Source: an uncultured Balneolaceae bacterium
Lineage (GTDB): Bacteria > Bacteroidota > Rhodothermia > Balneolales > Balneolaceae
Reading direction: 5' to 3'
Length of the DNA: 35,423 nucleotides
NCBI GenBank assembly: GCA_938003885.1
Contig: CALKWT010000250.1
Span: forward strand, 1-35,423
Every line of letters begins with the position of its first letter. Position 1 is the first letter of the stretch. The position numbers and the translations under genes are program-made. Positions 18,079-26,430 of this stretch are shown in pieces. The notes under the pieces were generated by a model. That model was not told the origin of the DNA. It saw only the letters and a program-made list of their open reading frames with translations, and did not search any database.

Positions 18079-18510
18079 TTAGGCGGATTCTTTCCGCCAC
18101 TTTTTCATAGTCAGGATGTTCTGTCCGGGATCGGAGTAGTAGGAAACCTCATCCATCAGGTTACGGATAAGGTAGATACCCATCCCTCCTCTTTTTTTGT
18201 TTTTGATCCGCTCTTTCAGATCAGGCTTCTTGTAACTATTGAAATTGAAGCCGCGGCCCTGGTCTGTAATGGTGATGGTAAGAGAGTTTGGATGAAAAGA
18301 GAGCTGGATTAGAAGTTGTCCCTTTTCATCGTAATTGTATGCGTGTTTGATCACATTGGTGCACGCTTCATCGACAGCGAGTCGGATATCATTGATCTGC
18401 TTTTCTGAGAATGAGTGATTCCTGGCATTTACAGAGACGAATTCCCTCACATCGGCAAGACTCCCGGTCGAAGCATGGATCTTCATTTGATATGTGGAAG
18501 CCTTATTCAC
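18079..18510 (-). CDS. RsbW-like anti-sigma-type serine kinase (HATPase_c)
   Basis: A 143-residue GHKL ATPase of the RsbW/SpoIIAB family. The N box is DEACTNVIKHAY (E48, N52), the G1 box TDQGRGF (82-88), and the G2 region RGGMGIYLIRNLMDEV (107-122). These proteins hold a sigma factor or other target and phosphorylate the STAS partner. The gene lies 11 bp after the STAS gene and 13 bp before the phosphatase, clearly one operon. No sigma factor gene is adjacent, so the bound target may be encoded elsewhere or may not be a sigma factor; this is inference. The length is typical of stand-alone family members. Confidence 0.9.
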   Translation of the reverse strand: MNKASTYQMKIHASTGSLADVREFVSVNARNHSFSEKQINDIRLAVDEACTNVIKHAYNYDEKGQLLIQLSFHPNSLTITITDQGRGFNFNSYKKPDLKERIKNKKRGGMGIYLIRNLMDEVSYYSDPGQNILTMKKWRKESA

Positions 18511-18521
18511 GATGGAAAATC

Positions 18522-18875
18522 CTACTGTTCTTTCAGAAATTTCTGGACTGCCATGTTCTCATCCTCCAGGATGTCGTAGAGTGTAGGGAATCCAAGCAGA
18601 TCAAAAACGTTATAGACTTTATTATTCATGTTGGTGAGTTTGATATCTCCTCCAATCTCCCGGACATCCTCTATATACGCCATGAAGACTCCAAGGCCTG
18701 CACTTGCGATATAATCGAGTCCGTTAAAGTTAACGATGATGTTTGCTTTTTTGTTCTTAATCAGCTTCAGGAGTGCCTCTTCCAGCTCCGATGCGGTATG
18801 AGCATCCAATTCTCCGTGAAGATCTAAAACCTCAAACCCTCTGTTTGTTCTTTGTTCTATTTTGAAACTTTTCAT
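18522..18875 (-). CDS. STAS-domain anti-anti-sigma factor (RsbV/SpoIIAA-like)
   Basis: A 117-residue single STAS domain. The phosphorylatable serine is S58 in the motif NGLDYIASAGLGVF, matching the conserved D-x-x-S-S/A-G-L segment of SpoIIAA/RsbV. The preceding strand IIVNF and the C-terminal helix are standard. Unphosphorylated STAS binds the HATPase kinase encoded next in the operon; the kinase phosphorylates S58 and the PP2C protein at the operon end resets it. As first gene of the three-gene unit it should carry the promoter, in 18876-18990. It is preceded by a strong minus-strand terminator (19054-19093) that insulates it from the keto-sugar operon. Confidence 0.92.
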   Translation of the reverse strand: MKSFKIEQRTNRGFEVLDLHGELDAHTASELEEALLKLIKNKKANIIVNFNGLDYIASAGLGVFMAYIEDVREIGGDIKLTNMNNKVYNVFDLLGFPTLYDILEDENMAVQKFLKEQ

Positions 18876-19053
18876 AGATATTGAGATTGAGTTGCAGTCA
18901 GATGCTACAATGCGTCAATATAGGATTAAGAAAAGTAGACTGAAAGATTATTTACGATAATAATATGAAGCAGTTTCACAGAGAGGAGTCTTTTCGCGAT
19001 AAGTAGCACTCCAGATGAATACATTCATAAAAGGCAAAAAGAAGGGAACCGTT

Positions 19054-19093
19054 AAAAAAAATAGGGTATCACACGTATCCGGTGTGATACCCT
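19054..19093 (-). terminator. Rho-independent terminator after the keto-sugar operon
   Basis: Read on the minus strand, a perfect 12-bp stem (AGGGTATCACAC with GTGTGATACCCT, 19063-19074 and 19082-19093, 7-nt loop) is followed by A and then eight U. This is the strongest terminator in the window. It lies about 260 bp beyond the DUF1080 stop and 180 bp before the STAS start. Confidence 0.85.
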
Positions 19094-19264
19094 GACTATT
19101 CATCAAGAGAGACGCTACTTGAGCGCACTACATATTAGTAAAATAAAATGTAATAGCACAAAAGAAAATCGGTTTTAAGGGGCGATAATTTTAAAATTGG
19201 GTAGTTATACGCACTATATCCTTTAAATTTAAAGTCTTTTTGCCTACTTCCCGTACTATATTAG

Positions 19265-19300
19265 CGCCATCAGATAGGTGTAAATACCTATCTGATGGCG
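19265..19300. repeat. perfect 15-bp inverted repeat, 6-nt loop
   Basis: CGCCATCAGATAGGT (19265-19279) and its exact complement (19286-19300) flank GTAAAT. There is no T-tract on either side, so it is not a simple intrinsic terminator. It lies in the 3' trailer of the DUF1080 transcript, upstream of the true terminator, and could be an RNA-stabilising stem or a protein-binding dyad. Confidence 0.8.
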
Positions 19301-19355
19301 TATACATGCCCTGTTTTATCTTCTGAATGTGCTTCAAAGTTTGAAGGCTTCAGGG

Positions 19356-20165
19356 TCAGTTTAATTTCTTGAGCTTAATATTTCTAAACCACACATCATC
19401 GCTGTGATCTTGCAGAGCGATATATCCGGTCTCATTGGTTGCAAACTCTTCCATTCCTGCGAATTTACTGTTGGCCACCATCTCATTCCACTCTTCGGTT
19501 CCAATCTCATACTCGAGAACGGCCTCTCCATTCTGGAAATGAACAACAGTGCCTCTGTGGACCAGGATCTCTGCTTGATTCCACTCTCCGAATGGATTTG
19601 AATTTTGCGGATCTGCAGGTATCAGATCATAGAGGCTTGCAGACTTCCGGTTGTCATCTCTTCCGCGATCAGCATCGGGGTGATTTTCATTATCCAGAAT
19701 TTGAAATTCAGGTGCACTTTGCCAGATGGGTGTATTCTCAATCTCTTGTGCCAGATAGAAGATACCGGAGTTGCCTCCTTTGGATATTTTCCATTCTAGC
19801 TTGAGATGAAAATCTCCAAACATCTCATCATAGAGAATATCACCCCCCTCTTCTGAACTGTCGCCATTGAATTTCAAGGCTCCGTCTTCTACTGTCCAGG
19901 CGCCCGGGAAGCCATCCTTGTTGTATCCCCGCCAGCCCTCGGTGGTCTCTCCATCAAAAAGCAGTATCCACCCCTCCTCTTCCTCTTGCGGGGTCAGGAT
20001 ATTCGCTTCTGATGCAGAAGTTGCCCGCGTTGAGGTTGTAGTAGGGCCGGCTTCGCTCTCCGGTTGTACATCTGGCTGCGGTGCCTCATCCGATGAGCAA
20101 GCTGTCATCATTCCTGCTGAAATAACTCCGATGAGTAGAAATTGAATGAAAGTTAATGTTTTCAT
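19356..20165 (-). CDS. DUF1080 (3-keto-disaccharide hydrolase-type) lipoprotein
   Basis: A 269-residue exported protein. The signal MKTLTFIQFLLIGVISAGMMTAC ends in a good lipobox (MTAC, Cys23), followed by a low-complexity Ser/Thr/Pro/Glu linker (24-60) and a concanavalin-like DUF1080 domain (about 64-269). The domain shows GWILLFDGETTEGWRGY, AWTVEDGALKF, GDFHLKLEWKISKGGNSGIFY, APEFQILDNENHPD and WNQAEILVHRGTVVHFQNG. DUF1080 proteins include hydrolases or lyases acting on 3-keto-glycosides. The upstream Gfo/Idh/MocA oxidoreductase on the same strand is the expected source of such keto-sugars. The two are separated by 185 bp containing a stem-loop. The actual glycoside is unknown. Confidence 0.9.
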   Translation of the reverse strand: MKTLTFIQFLLIGVISAGMMTACSSDEAPQPDVQPESEAGPTTTSTRATSASEANILTPQEEEEGWILLFDGETTEGWRGYNKDGFPGAWTVEDGALKFNGDSSEEGGDILYDEMFGDFHLKLEWKISKGGNSGIFYLAQEIENTPIWQSAPEFQILDNENHPDADRGRDDNRKSASLYDLIPADPQNSNPFGEWNQAEILVHRGTVVHFQNGEAVLEYEIGTEEWNEMVANSKFAGMEEFATNETGYIALQDHSDDVWFRNIKLKKLN

Positions 20166-20217
20166 AAATAATCGTTCGTTGGTTTTGGTTTATCAGTTAA
20201 TCCTTAGACTGAAAATT

Positions 20218-20241
20218 GGCGGAGACAGATTCATCTCCGCC
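20218..20241 (-). terminator. intercistronic stem-loop between Gfo/Idh and DUF1080 genes
   Basis: GGCGGAGA (20218-20225) and TCTCCGCC (20234-20241) form a perfect 8-bp stem with an 8-nt loop. On the minus strand it is followed by AATTTTC, a weak U-tract. It may partly terminate or stabilise the upstream message, making the oxidoreductase transcript more abundant than the DUF1080 one. Confidence 0.5.
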
Positions 20242-20350
20242 TTCTGTTCAGACTACTAAGATGGTAACAGGTAACTGTGCTTCGTATCGAAAATATAAAT
20301 CCGGTACGAAGGCCTTTCAGGTTTACGGGATTTCTTCTGTCCCGCTCACT

Positions 20351-21883
20351 TTATGCAGGCATATCAGGAAGTGACCAGCCATCTCTGTAGTTGTGACGAA
20401 TCAGATTTCTGGCAAACTCCTGCGCATTTATCGGGTCCGTTCTTTCCTGTTTAAACGAGGGCTCTCCATAGTAAATGCTAAATGCATCTTCTGTTACAAT
20501 GGTAAGTGTCTCGTCCGGACCTATATTGGTAAACTGCATACTCTGCCCATCCCATTCAAGTTCCTTGTTCAGATTTTGGAGACGCACGGCCAGCACACCC
20601 ATGACCACCATCTCATTGAACGGGCCGGAGTGGGCAAAAGCAGACTTGGTTTCTACCCGGCTTTCGGGACTCTCCTTGCAAGCGCGTACCCAGTCCAGAT
20701 AGTGGGCTGCTTCATGTTCCACATCTCCCACACGAACCCTTCGCTCGGTTTGAGGTACGTTTGGCACATTGCCGGATAGCAGCCAGGGGTCCGATCCATA
20801 ACACCCGTGGACAAGGGTATCTTTCGTTCCGTGAATTAATACCCCTCCACCGCGATGGTTCATACTTCTCCCGTCGGGCCATCCTTCAGGTTTTAGTGGC
20901 TGCAGGCCCCCATCATACCAGTGGACTTCCACTTCAGGGAGACGGCCGAAACTGGTCTCCCGCTCGGGATAGGTGAGGCATACTTTCTGGGCAACAGGCG
21001 CCGAGTCTTCAAATAGTAGTGTAGAACTGCCCTGAACTTTTGTGGGATACCCCAGCTCCAGTGCTTTATATGGGGCATGCAGGATATGACACGCCATATC
21101 TCCCAGCGCACCCGTTCCGAAATCCCACCATCCTCTGAAATTCCACGGTGTATAGATCTCGTTGTAAGGCCGCATGTTGGCCGGGCCGATAAAAAGATCC
21201 CAGTCAAGGGTATCGGGGATGGGTTGTTCGGGCGGTGTATTCAAGCCCTGAGGCCAGATCGGCCGGTCCGTAAAAGACTCAATTTTTCTAACCTCTCCGA
21301 TGACCCCGCTTTGTATCCATTCCGTCACCAGATTAATCCCTTCGCCGGATGCACCCTGGTCGCCCATCTGAGTGGCAACCTTGTAATGATCTGCCAGCCG
21401 GGTCAACAGTCTCGATTCATAAACAGTATGGGTAAGTGGTTTTTCCACATAGACATGTTTGCCCAAAGTCATGGCATGCGCCGCAATGATGGCATGCGTA
21501 TGGTCGGAGGTAGCTACCATCACCCCATCGATATCATCTCCCATCTCATCAAACATCTTGCGCCAGTCCCAGTATCTCTTAGCATTGGGATACTCGTCAA
21601 AGACATCTTGGGAATAACGCCAGTCCACATCACATAAGGCTACAATATTTGTATGGCCGGCGAGGGCCCTCAGTACCGTTGCCCCTCGTCCCCCGACCCC
21701 CACACCTGCAATATTCAGTGTGTCGCTGGGCGGCCGGTGGCCCAGGCCACTGACAACAGTGGCAGGGACAACAGCAAGGCCTGCCGAAAGTGCGGCAGCG
21801 CGTCCAATGAATTCCCGTCGGGAAAAGCCGTTTTTATTTATTTTATCAGATCTATCTTTCATAATTAACAGGTTATCATCCAT
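20351..21883 (-). CDS. Tat-exported Gfo/Idh/MocA-family oxidoreductase
   Basis: A 510-residue NAD(P)-dependent sugar or cyclitol dehydrogenase-like protein. A twin-arginine signal, GFSRREFIGRAAALSAGLAVVPATVV (RR at 22-23), predicts folded export to the periplasm, typical of the long Bacteroidota/Planctomycetota members. The Rossmann motif is IAGVGVGGRGATVL, followed by ALCDVDW; the conserved EKPLTHT motif carries the catalytic-region Lys. The C-terminal domain contains WNFRGWWDFGTGALGDMACHI. The start could also be Met8 (21862). Together with the DUF1080 lipoprotein it probably works in 3-keto-glycoside breakdown. Its upstream region has a good TAnnTTTG promoter element overlapped by a LacI-type operator-like site, suggesting sugar-responsive repression. 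Confidence 0.92.
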   Translation of the reverse strand: MDDNLLIMKDRSDKINKNGFSRREFIGRAAALSAGLAVVPATVVSGLGHRPPSDTLNIAGVGVGGRGATVLRALAGHTNIVALCDVDWRYSQDVFDEYPNAKRYWDWRKMFDEMGDDIDGVMVATSDHTHAIIAAHAMTLGKHVYVEKPLTHTVYESRLLTRLADHYKVATQMGDQGASGEGINLVTEWIQSGVIGEVRKIESFTDRPIWPQGLNTPPEQPIPDTLDWDLFIGPANMRPYNEIYTPWNFRGWWDFGTGALGDMACHILHAPYKALELGYPTKVQGSSTLLFEDSAPVAQKVCLTYPERETSFGRLPEVEVHWYDGGLQPLKPEGWPDGRSMNHRGGGVLIHGTKDTLVHGCYGSDPWLLSGNVPNVPQTERRVRVGDVEHEAAHYLDWVRACKESPESRVETKSAFAHSGPFNEMVVMGVLAVRLQNLNKELEWDGQSMQFTNIGPDETLTIVTEDAFSIYYGEPSFKQERTDPINAQEFARNLIRHNYRDGWSLPDMPA

Positions 21884-21950
21884 TCAATAAAATTAACGTT
21901 GCGGTTTCTTTTAAAGCGACCGTTTTGCCCTCCACCGGTATACTTATTCG

Positions 21951-21969
21951 GGTAGCGCTTTCAAAAATA
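21951..21969 (-). promoter_or_regulatory. TAnnTTTG promoter element overlapped by LacI/cre-like operator
   Basis: On the minus strand TATTTTTG (complement of 21962-21969) is an exact Bacteroidota -7 element, with a TTTG 16 bp upstream, slightly short of the usual spacing. TGAAAGCGCTACC (complement of 21951-21963) overlaps its last two bases and matches the cre-type operator consensus at all but the final position. A repressor bound there would block initiation of the Gfo/Idh gene, whose start codon is 80 bp downstream. Confidence 0.5.
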
Positions 21970-22146
21970 GAAAAAAACCCGATCTCAAAGTAATTATTTT
22001 ACATGGGGTGACCGGCGGCTTCAGAAACGGACTGCAGACCGAAAGTCCGACCCATTTCAAGGCCTGAAACAATCATTACAAGGCGGAGTATAAAAAGAGT
22101 TATATTCAGTGAATACATTATTCAAATCAAACAAAGGTGAAAGAAT

Positions 22147-22710
22147 ATGAAAAAGGTAGTACTGCCTGCATTATTACTTCTGGCTTCGGTATTGTTTATA
22201 TCACAACCCGCTGCTGCACAATGGGCAATAGGTGCCTCTTATGAGATGCAAAATGAAAATCCTGAGAACGGATTCGGTGTACGGGTGGAGAGAGGTATTC
22301 TAGGAAACCTGCCTCTTCTGGATCTGAGTATGAGGGCTCACTTCAGCTATTTTAATGACACCAATAACATCACCCTGAAGAATATTGATTTCAGCAGCGA
22401 TATCGATATGTACGATTACGGGATCGCAGCCATCGCCGGATTAAAGCTGGGCCTTGTGAGGCCTTATGTAGGGCTGGGTATCGGGAATCAGCAGTTCAAC
22501 TACGATCCGGAGGATAATCAGGAAATTACCGACGTCATTCCGGATGATGCCTCGAGTTTCTACTGGAATGGTTTTGGGGGTGCTGAAATCTCCATACTGC
22601 CTTTCCTCAGTCCGTTTATTGAATATCGGATTGCGAATCTGACCAGCGCTGATGACATCCATTTCGATAATATTTCCAGGCTGGCTATCGGCCTGAACCT
22701 GAGGTTTTAA
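22147..22710 (+). CDS. small outer-membrane beta-barrel protein
   Basis: A 187-residue exported protein with a clear signal peptide (MKKVVLPALLLLASVLFISQPAAAQ, cleavage after about residue 24). Alternating-pattern strands such as WAIGASYEMQNE, GFGVRVERGIL, DLSMRAHFSYFN, YGIAAIAGLKLGLVRPYVGLGIG and ISRLAIGLNLRF follow. The terminal Phe is the usual BAM recognition end. The size fits an 8-stranded OmpA/OmpW-like barrel; no OmpA peptidoglycan domain is present. The function is not identifiable beyond barrel class. The gene is monocistronic, with a purine-rich ribosome-binding stretch (AAAGGTGAAAGA) just before the ATG and a good intrinsic terminator after it. Confidence 0.85.
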   Translation: MKKVVLPALLLLASVLFISQPAAAQWAIGASYEMQNENPENGFGVRVERGILGNLPLLDLSMRAHFSYFNDTNNITLKNIDFSSDIDMYDYGIAAIAGLKLGLVRPYVGLGIGNQQFNYDPEDNQEITDVIPDDASSFYWNGFGGAEISILPFLSPFIEYRIANLTSADDIHFDNISRLAIGLNLRF

Positions 22711-22748
22711 TGTTGAAATGATTTAAGAAAGTCTATCAATAAGGTTGT

Positions 22749-22781
22749 AAAGGGCGTTTGTGAACAACAGACGCCCTTTTT
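22749..22781 (+). terminator. Rho-independent terminator of the beta-barrel gene
   Basis: AAAGGGCGT (22749-22757) pairs with ACGCCCTTT (22771-22779), with additional inner TTGT/ACAA pairing, and five T residues (22777-22781) end the stem. It is 39 bp beyond the stop codon. Confidence 0.85.
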
Positions 22782-22897
22782 GTTATAAGGGAGAGAGTGG
22801 AAATTTTCGTACGCAAATGATTTTAAAGTATTTGAAAATTTCTTAGCTTAATTAGACCGGATATAAATAAGATTTAAGCTTTTCTTCAGGTGTAAAA

Positions 22898-23938
22898 ATG
22901 CTACTGGAAGTCAGACAGATTGAAAAATCCTTTGAAAGGAATGTGCCAGTTGTACAGAACAGTTCTTTTTCAGTACAGAAGAATGAAATATTTGCACTCT
23001 TAGGCCCAAGCGGCTGTGGCAAGACCACGACACTGCGCCTTATCTCAGGATTTGAACATGTGGATAAAGGAGAGATTTTTCTGAACAATAAGAGAATCTC
23101 TTCAGAAACGGAACATCTGGCCCCTCAAAAAAGAGGGATCGGTTTTGTATTTCAGGATTACGCTCTCTTCCCGCATATGACCGCTCTTGATAATGTTGCT
23201 TTCGGACTATCTGGCCTTCCGAAGCATAAGCGGCACGTCTTTGCAGAGGAAGTGCTCTGCCGTACCGGTATGGGTGATCACAAGCATAAAACTCCGGCTG
23301 AACTTTCAGGTGGCCAGCAGCAGAGAGTCGCCCTTGCCCGGGCTATTGCACCGGAGCCGGAGCTGATCTTGCTGGATGAGCCTTTTTCCAACCTGGATGC
23401 GATGCTGAGAGAGACGACCCGAAAAGAGGTGCGATCGATCATAAAAAAGGCTGGGATGACGGCTGTTCTCGTCACCCACGATCAGGAAGAAGCTCTTTCA
23501 TTTGCAGACAGAATCGCTGTAATGAATAATGGGAGGATCGAACAGATTGGTACCCCGGAGGAGGTTTATTACACTCCGAAAACGAAGTTTGTTGCCCAAT
23601 TCCTGGGCAGAACCAACCTTCTGGAGATTGAAGGTGACAGTTCGGATATGGTGGTTACCAAGCTGGGGAACCTAAAGCTGAACCGTTGCATTAACGGATG
23701 TGCAACTTGTTCCATCCGGCCAGAGCACCTTACCATAGAAGCTCCCGGTGAAAACAGGGATGAATTGCCGCGGGGTATCATTATCGCACGGGAGTTCAAG
23801 GGTCATGATATCACATATCATGTAGAGTGCCAGGGTGAGAGGTTTGTGATCCACACAGATAACAGAATACTTTTTCAGAAGAACGACGAAGTGGTTGTCC
23901 GTTCACTTGAGGCCGCTGTGGTCCTGGATGACATGTGA
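22898..23938 (+). CDS. ABC transporter ATP-binding protein, FbpC/PotA type
   Basis: A 346-residue ATPase with a C-terminal TOBE-like domain, the architecture of ferric-iron (FbpC), spermidine (PotA) and sugar (MalK) importers. Walker A is GPSGCGKT (36-43), the Q-loop FQDYALFPHMT, the signature LSGGQQQRVALARA (136-149), Walker B LILLDEP (156-162), and the H-loop His H194 in VTHDQEEA. FGLSGLPKHKR resembles FbpC proteins. The TOBE region has an unusual Cys cluster, CINGCATC (C264, C268, C271), just before SIRPEHL. No permease or binding-protein gene is adjacent: the neighbours are an outer-membrane barrel gene and a DUF5686 gene, so its membrane partners must be elsewhere. Confidence 0.92.
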   Translation: MLLEVRQIEKSFERNVPVVQNSSFSVQKNEIFALLGPSGCGKTTTLRLISGFEHVDKGEIFLNNKRISSETEHLAPQKRGIGFVFQDYALFPHMTALDNVAFGLSGLPKHKRHVFAEEVLCRTGMGDHKHKTPAELSGGQQQRVALARAIAPEPELILLDEPFSNLDAMLRETTRKEVRSIIKKAGMTAVLVTHDQEEALSFADRIAVMNNGRIEQIGTPEEVYYTPKTKFVAQFLGRTNLLEIEGDSSDMVVTKLGNLKLNRCINGCATCSIRPEHLTIEAPGENRDELPRGIIIAREFKGHDITYHVECQGERFVIHTDNRILFQKNDEVVVRSLEAAVVLDDM

Positions 23939-24029
23939 TCCGCCGGCGTCCCGGGAACTTTTATGAGGGAACGTCACTTAAGTTCATCAGGTATATGAGG
24001 GTGTATCGATCCATGAAACATTTCAGCCT

Positions 24030-26396
24030 GTGTGTAAACCGTTACTGCTCTTTCTCTGCTTCTTTTCTCAGGCGGTACCCGCCCTGTCACAACCGGTTAT
24101 CCGCGGGATTGTAACAGATCGGGAAACCGGGGAGCCCCTCCCCTCAGCTACAGTTCAGATCGAAGGGACATACAGTGGGACAATTACCAATCAGGACGGC
24201 AGATTTGCAATAGCTGCAGAACGTTTCCCTGTCCCGCTGCTGATCCGGTATCTGGGATATGAGGCGGAAAGAGTGAAGGTCGAAGATGTTGACGAACAAC
24301 CGGTATTGATCCCTCTCTCCCCTTCAGTTACCCGCCTGGAGGAGGTGGTGGTAACAGATCGCAATCCGGCACTCTCCATTATGGAGAAGGTTATCGAACG
24401 GAAGCAGGAGCAGCAGGCCCGTCTCGACACCTATCTTGCCAAAGCATATACCCGTCAGATTCTACGGAATGACAGCTCGATTGTGACGATCTCTGAAAGC
24501 AGCTCCGATCTGTTTTGGTCTGCTGGTAAGGGCTACCGGGAGGTGCAGACCGCACGTCAACAGACCTCAAATCTTTCATCCGGTTATAACTTTGCAGGCG
24601 TTCACTCTATCCCCAACCTCTATAACGACAATATTGAGATCGCAGGTTACCAAATTGTTGGGGTAACCCACCCCGATGCCCTCTCCTATTATGACTTCAA
24701 ACTGATAGAGAGTTCGCAGTCGGAAGAGCAGCTCCTGTGGAAAATCGAGGTGATTCCCCGAAGATCACTTCAACCGCTTTTTGAGGGTGTTGTCTGGGTG
24801 AAAGGAGGGGATTATGCCCTGGTTGAAGTCCAATTGACACCCAATGATGTCGTTCGGTTTCCGCCTCCCGTTCAGGAATTTGACTTGGTTTACATCCAGC
24901 AGTTTAGCGATTTTGGCGAAGAGTATTGGCTTCCGGCGGACATGCGTATTGAGGGTCTTTTAAAACTGGGGATGGTAGGGCTTGATGTTCCCGAAATTCA
25001 TTTTTCACAGATATCACGAATTACCGGGTATCAGGTGAACGTGGAGTTGCCCGACACGCTGTTCCAATCCGGTGAAGGATTCGTACAACTTGAGGGTGAT
25101 TCCCTTGATCCAAATGCAGAAGAGCAGTTTGGGGAGATGCGTATACCGCTGACGCCTGATGAGGAACAAGCCTATCAGACAATAGACAGTACAGATACTT
25201 TGCAGGAGGCTTTTCAACCCGAAGGGTTTCTGGTTCGGATGGCGGAATCTTCACGCGGCGATGGCATAGGCAGCCGTCTTGGCGCTATGATACCGGGAGG
25301 ATTGGGAATTCGCGGAAGATATAACCGGGCGGACGGCCTTCATGCAGGAGTGACATTTAGAAAGGAAATTCCTTCAACTCCGTTCACTACGGACTTTTTT
25401 GCAGGGTACAGTACACATAGCAAGCGCTGGGACCTCGGGGCGGCCATAGAAGTTGAGCTGATGAACGTAAATGATTTCCGCCTGAGCACGGTGGGCGGGT
25501 ATCAATACCAGACAGATACGCGGTATCGTTCAGACGTCTATTCGGTGGGTATATCGAGCCTGATGATTCTGCTCGGAGGGACAGATTATTTTGACTATTT
25601 CCGAAATGAACGGTGGTATGGCGGATGGGTAGCCGCCTGGGATCCGCTGCTTCTGGAAGCCAGGCTCACCTGGCAATCCGAACGGCACCGAAATTTCCCG
25701 GAAGGATCCATTGAAGATTACAGTTTGTTCGGGTGGCACGACCCGAGAAGGGAGAATCCCGCTATTCAGGAGGGGCTGATGAACTCGGTAAGCGTCACTT
25801 TAGACTGGAACACAACAAACAGGCTCTATGGGTTTGCCGGAGCCCGGCAGTTTTCTGTTGAACTTGAAACAAGCCGGAAAACGTTCGGTAGTGATTTTAA
25901 TTTTACGACGGTACGATTGAGCGGGGATTGGCAATTTGCCACGTTTTTTCAGAGGAGATTGTTCAGCAATACGCTGGATCTGCATTTTTCTGCCGGTATC
26001 TCTTTCGGCGAGGTACCCATGCAAAAATTTGCAGCTGTGGATGGCTCCCGAAATCGATTTACCCCTTTTGGCGTGCTGCGATCACGAACGTATTTGCCCT
26101 ATGAGGGTACAGAATACGCCTCTCTGGTTGCTGAGCACAATTTCCGGAGTGTCCCCTTTGAGTTGCTGGGTTTGAACTGGTTTGCAGAAAAAGGTTGGGG
26201 CATCATTCTGTTTGCCGGCGCCGGGATAACAGATGTCCGCAGTGACTATCCTTATGAAGTGATGACTTCGGACGGGATCCATTTAGAAACTGGAATCAGC
26301 CTGCACAGTATTTTTGGGCTAGCCAGGCTCGATCTGGCCAAGCAGATTGGCGGGGCTGGATTTTTTCTGGGTGTCAGCATACCAAGGTATTTTTGA
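24030..26396 (+). CDS. carboxypeptidase-regulatory-like/DUF5686 outer-membrane protein
   Basis: A 788-residue exported protein. After a hydrophobic signal (LLLFLCFFSQAVPALSQ) comes a CarboxypepD_reg-like beta-sandwich, VIRGIVTDRETGEPLPSATVQIEGTYSGTITNQDGRFAI (about 22-105). A long DUF5686 region follows, including MEKVIERKQEQQARLDTYLAKAYTRQ, and then a barrel-like C-terminus ending IPRYF. Such proteins are widespread in the Bacteroidota group and are outer-membrane or surface proteins of uncertain role. The only in-frame start is GTG at 24030, with no ribosome-binding site. An ATG at 24013 with a better upstream purine run would read MKHFSLC and join the signal peptide if two bases of the TGTGTGT run at 24029-24035 were removed. 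The start is therefore suspect. Confidence 0.85.
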   Translation: MCKPLLLFLCFFSQAVPALSQPVIRGIVTDRETGEPLPSATVQIEGTYSGTITNQDGRFAIAAERFPVPLLIRYLGYEAERVKVEDVDEQPVLIPLSPSVTRLEEVVVTDRNPALSIMEKVIERKQEQQARLDTYLAKAYTRQILRNDSSIVTISESSSDLFWSAGKGYREVQTARQQTSNLSSGYNFAGVHSIPNLYNDNIEIAGYQIVGVTHPDALSYYDFKLIESSQSEEQLLWKIEVIPRRSLQPLFEGVVWVKGGDYALVEVQLTPNDVVRFPPPVQEFDLVYIQQFSDFGEEYWLPADMRIEGLLKLGMVGLDVPEIHFSQISRITGYQVNVELPDTLFQSGEGFVQLEGDSLDPNAEEQFGEMRIPLTPDEEQAYQTIDSTDTLQEAFQPEGFLVRMAESSRGDGIGSRLGAMIPGGLGIRGRYNRADGLHAGVTFRKEIPSTPFTTDFFAGYSTHSKRWDLGAAIEVELMNVNDFRLSTVGGYQYQTDTRYRSDVYSVGISSLMILLGGTDYFDYFRNERWYGGWVAAWDPLLLEARLTWQSERHRNFPEGSIEDYSLFGWHDPRRENPAIQEGLMNSVSVTLDWNTTNRLYGFAGARQFSVELETSRKTFGSDFNFTTVRLSGDWQFATFFQRRLFSNTLDLHFSAGISFGEVPMQKFAAVDGSRNRFTPFGVLRSRTYLPYEGTEYASLVAEHNFRSVPFELLGLNWFAEKGWGIILFAGAGITDVRSDYPYEVMTSDGIHLETGISLHSIFGLARLDLAKQIGGAGFFLGVSIPRYF

Positions 26397-26430
26397 GGAT
26401 AAAATATTTTGCCTTCTTTAAAGAGTTTTT

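Larger units (their letters stand above)
18876..19355. other. intergenic region with terminator and long palindrome
   Basis: This 480-bp spacer lies between the DUF1080 gene and the STAS operon, both on the minus strand. It carries an intrinsic terminator (19054-19093) and a perfect 15-bp inverted repeat (19265-19300), listed separately. The STAS-operon promoter should lie in the A+T-rich left part. No reading frame of interest was seen. Confidence 0.7.
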
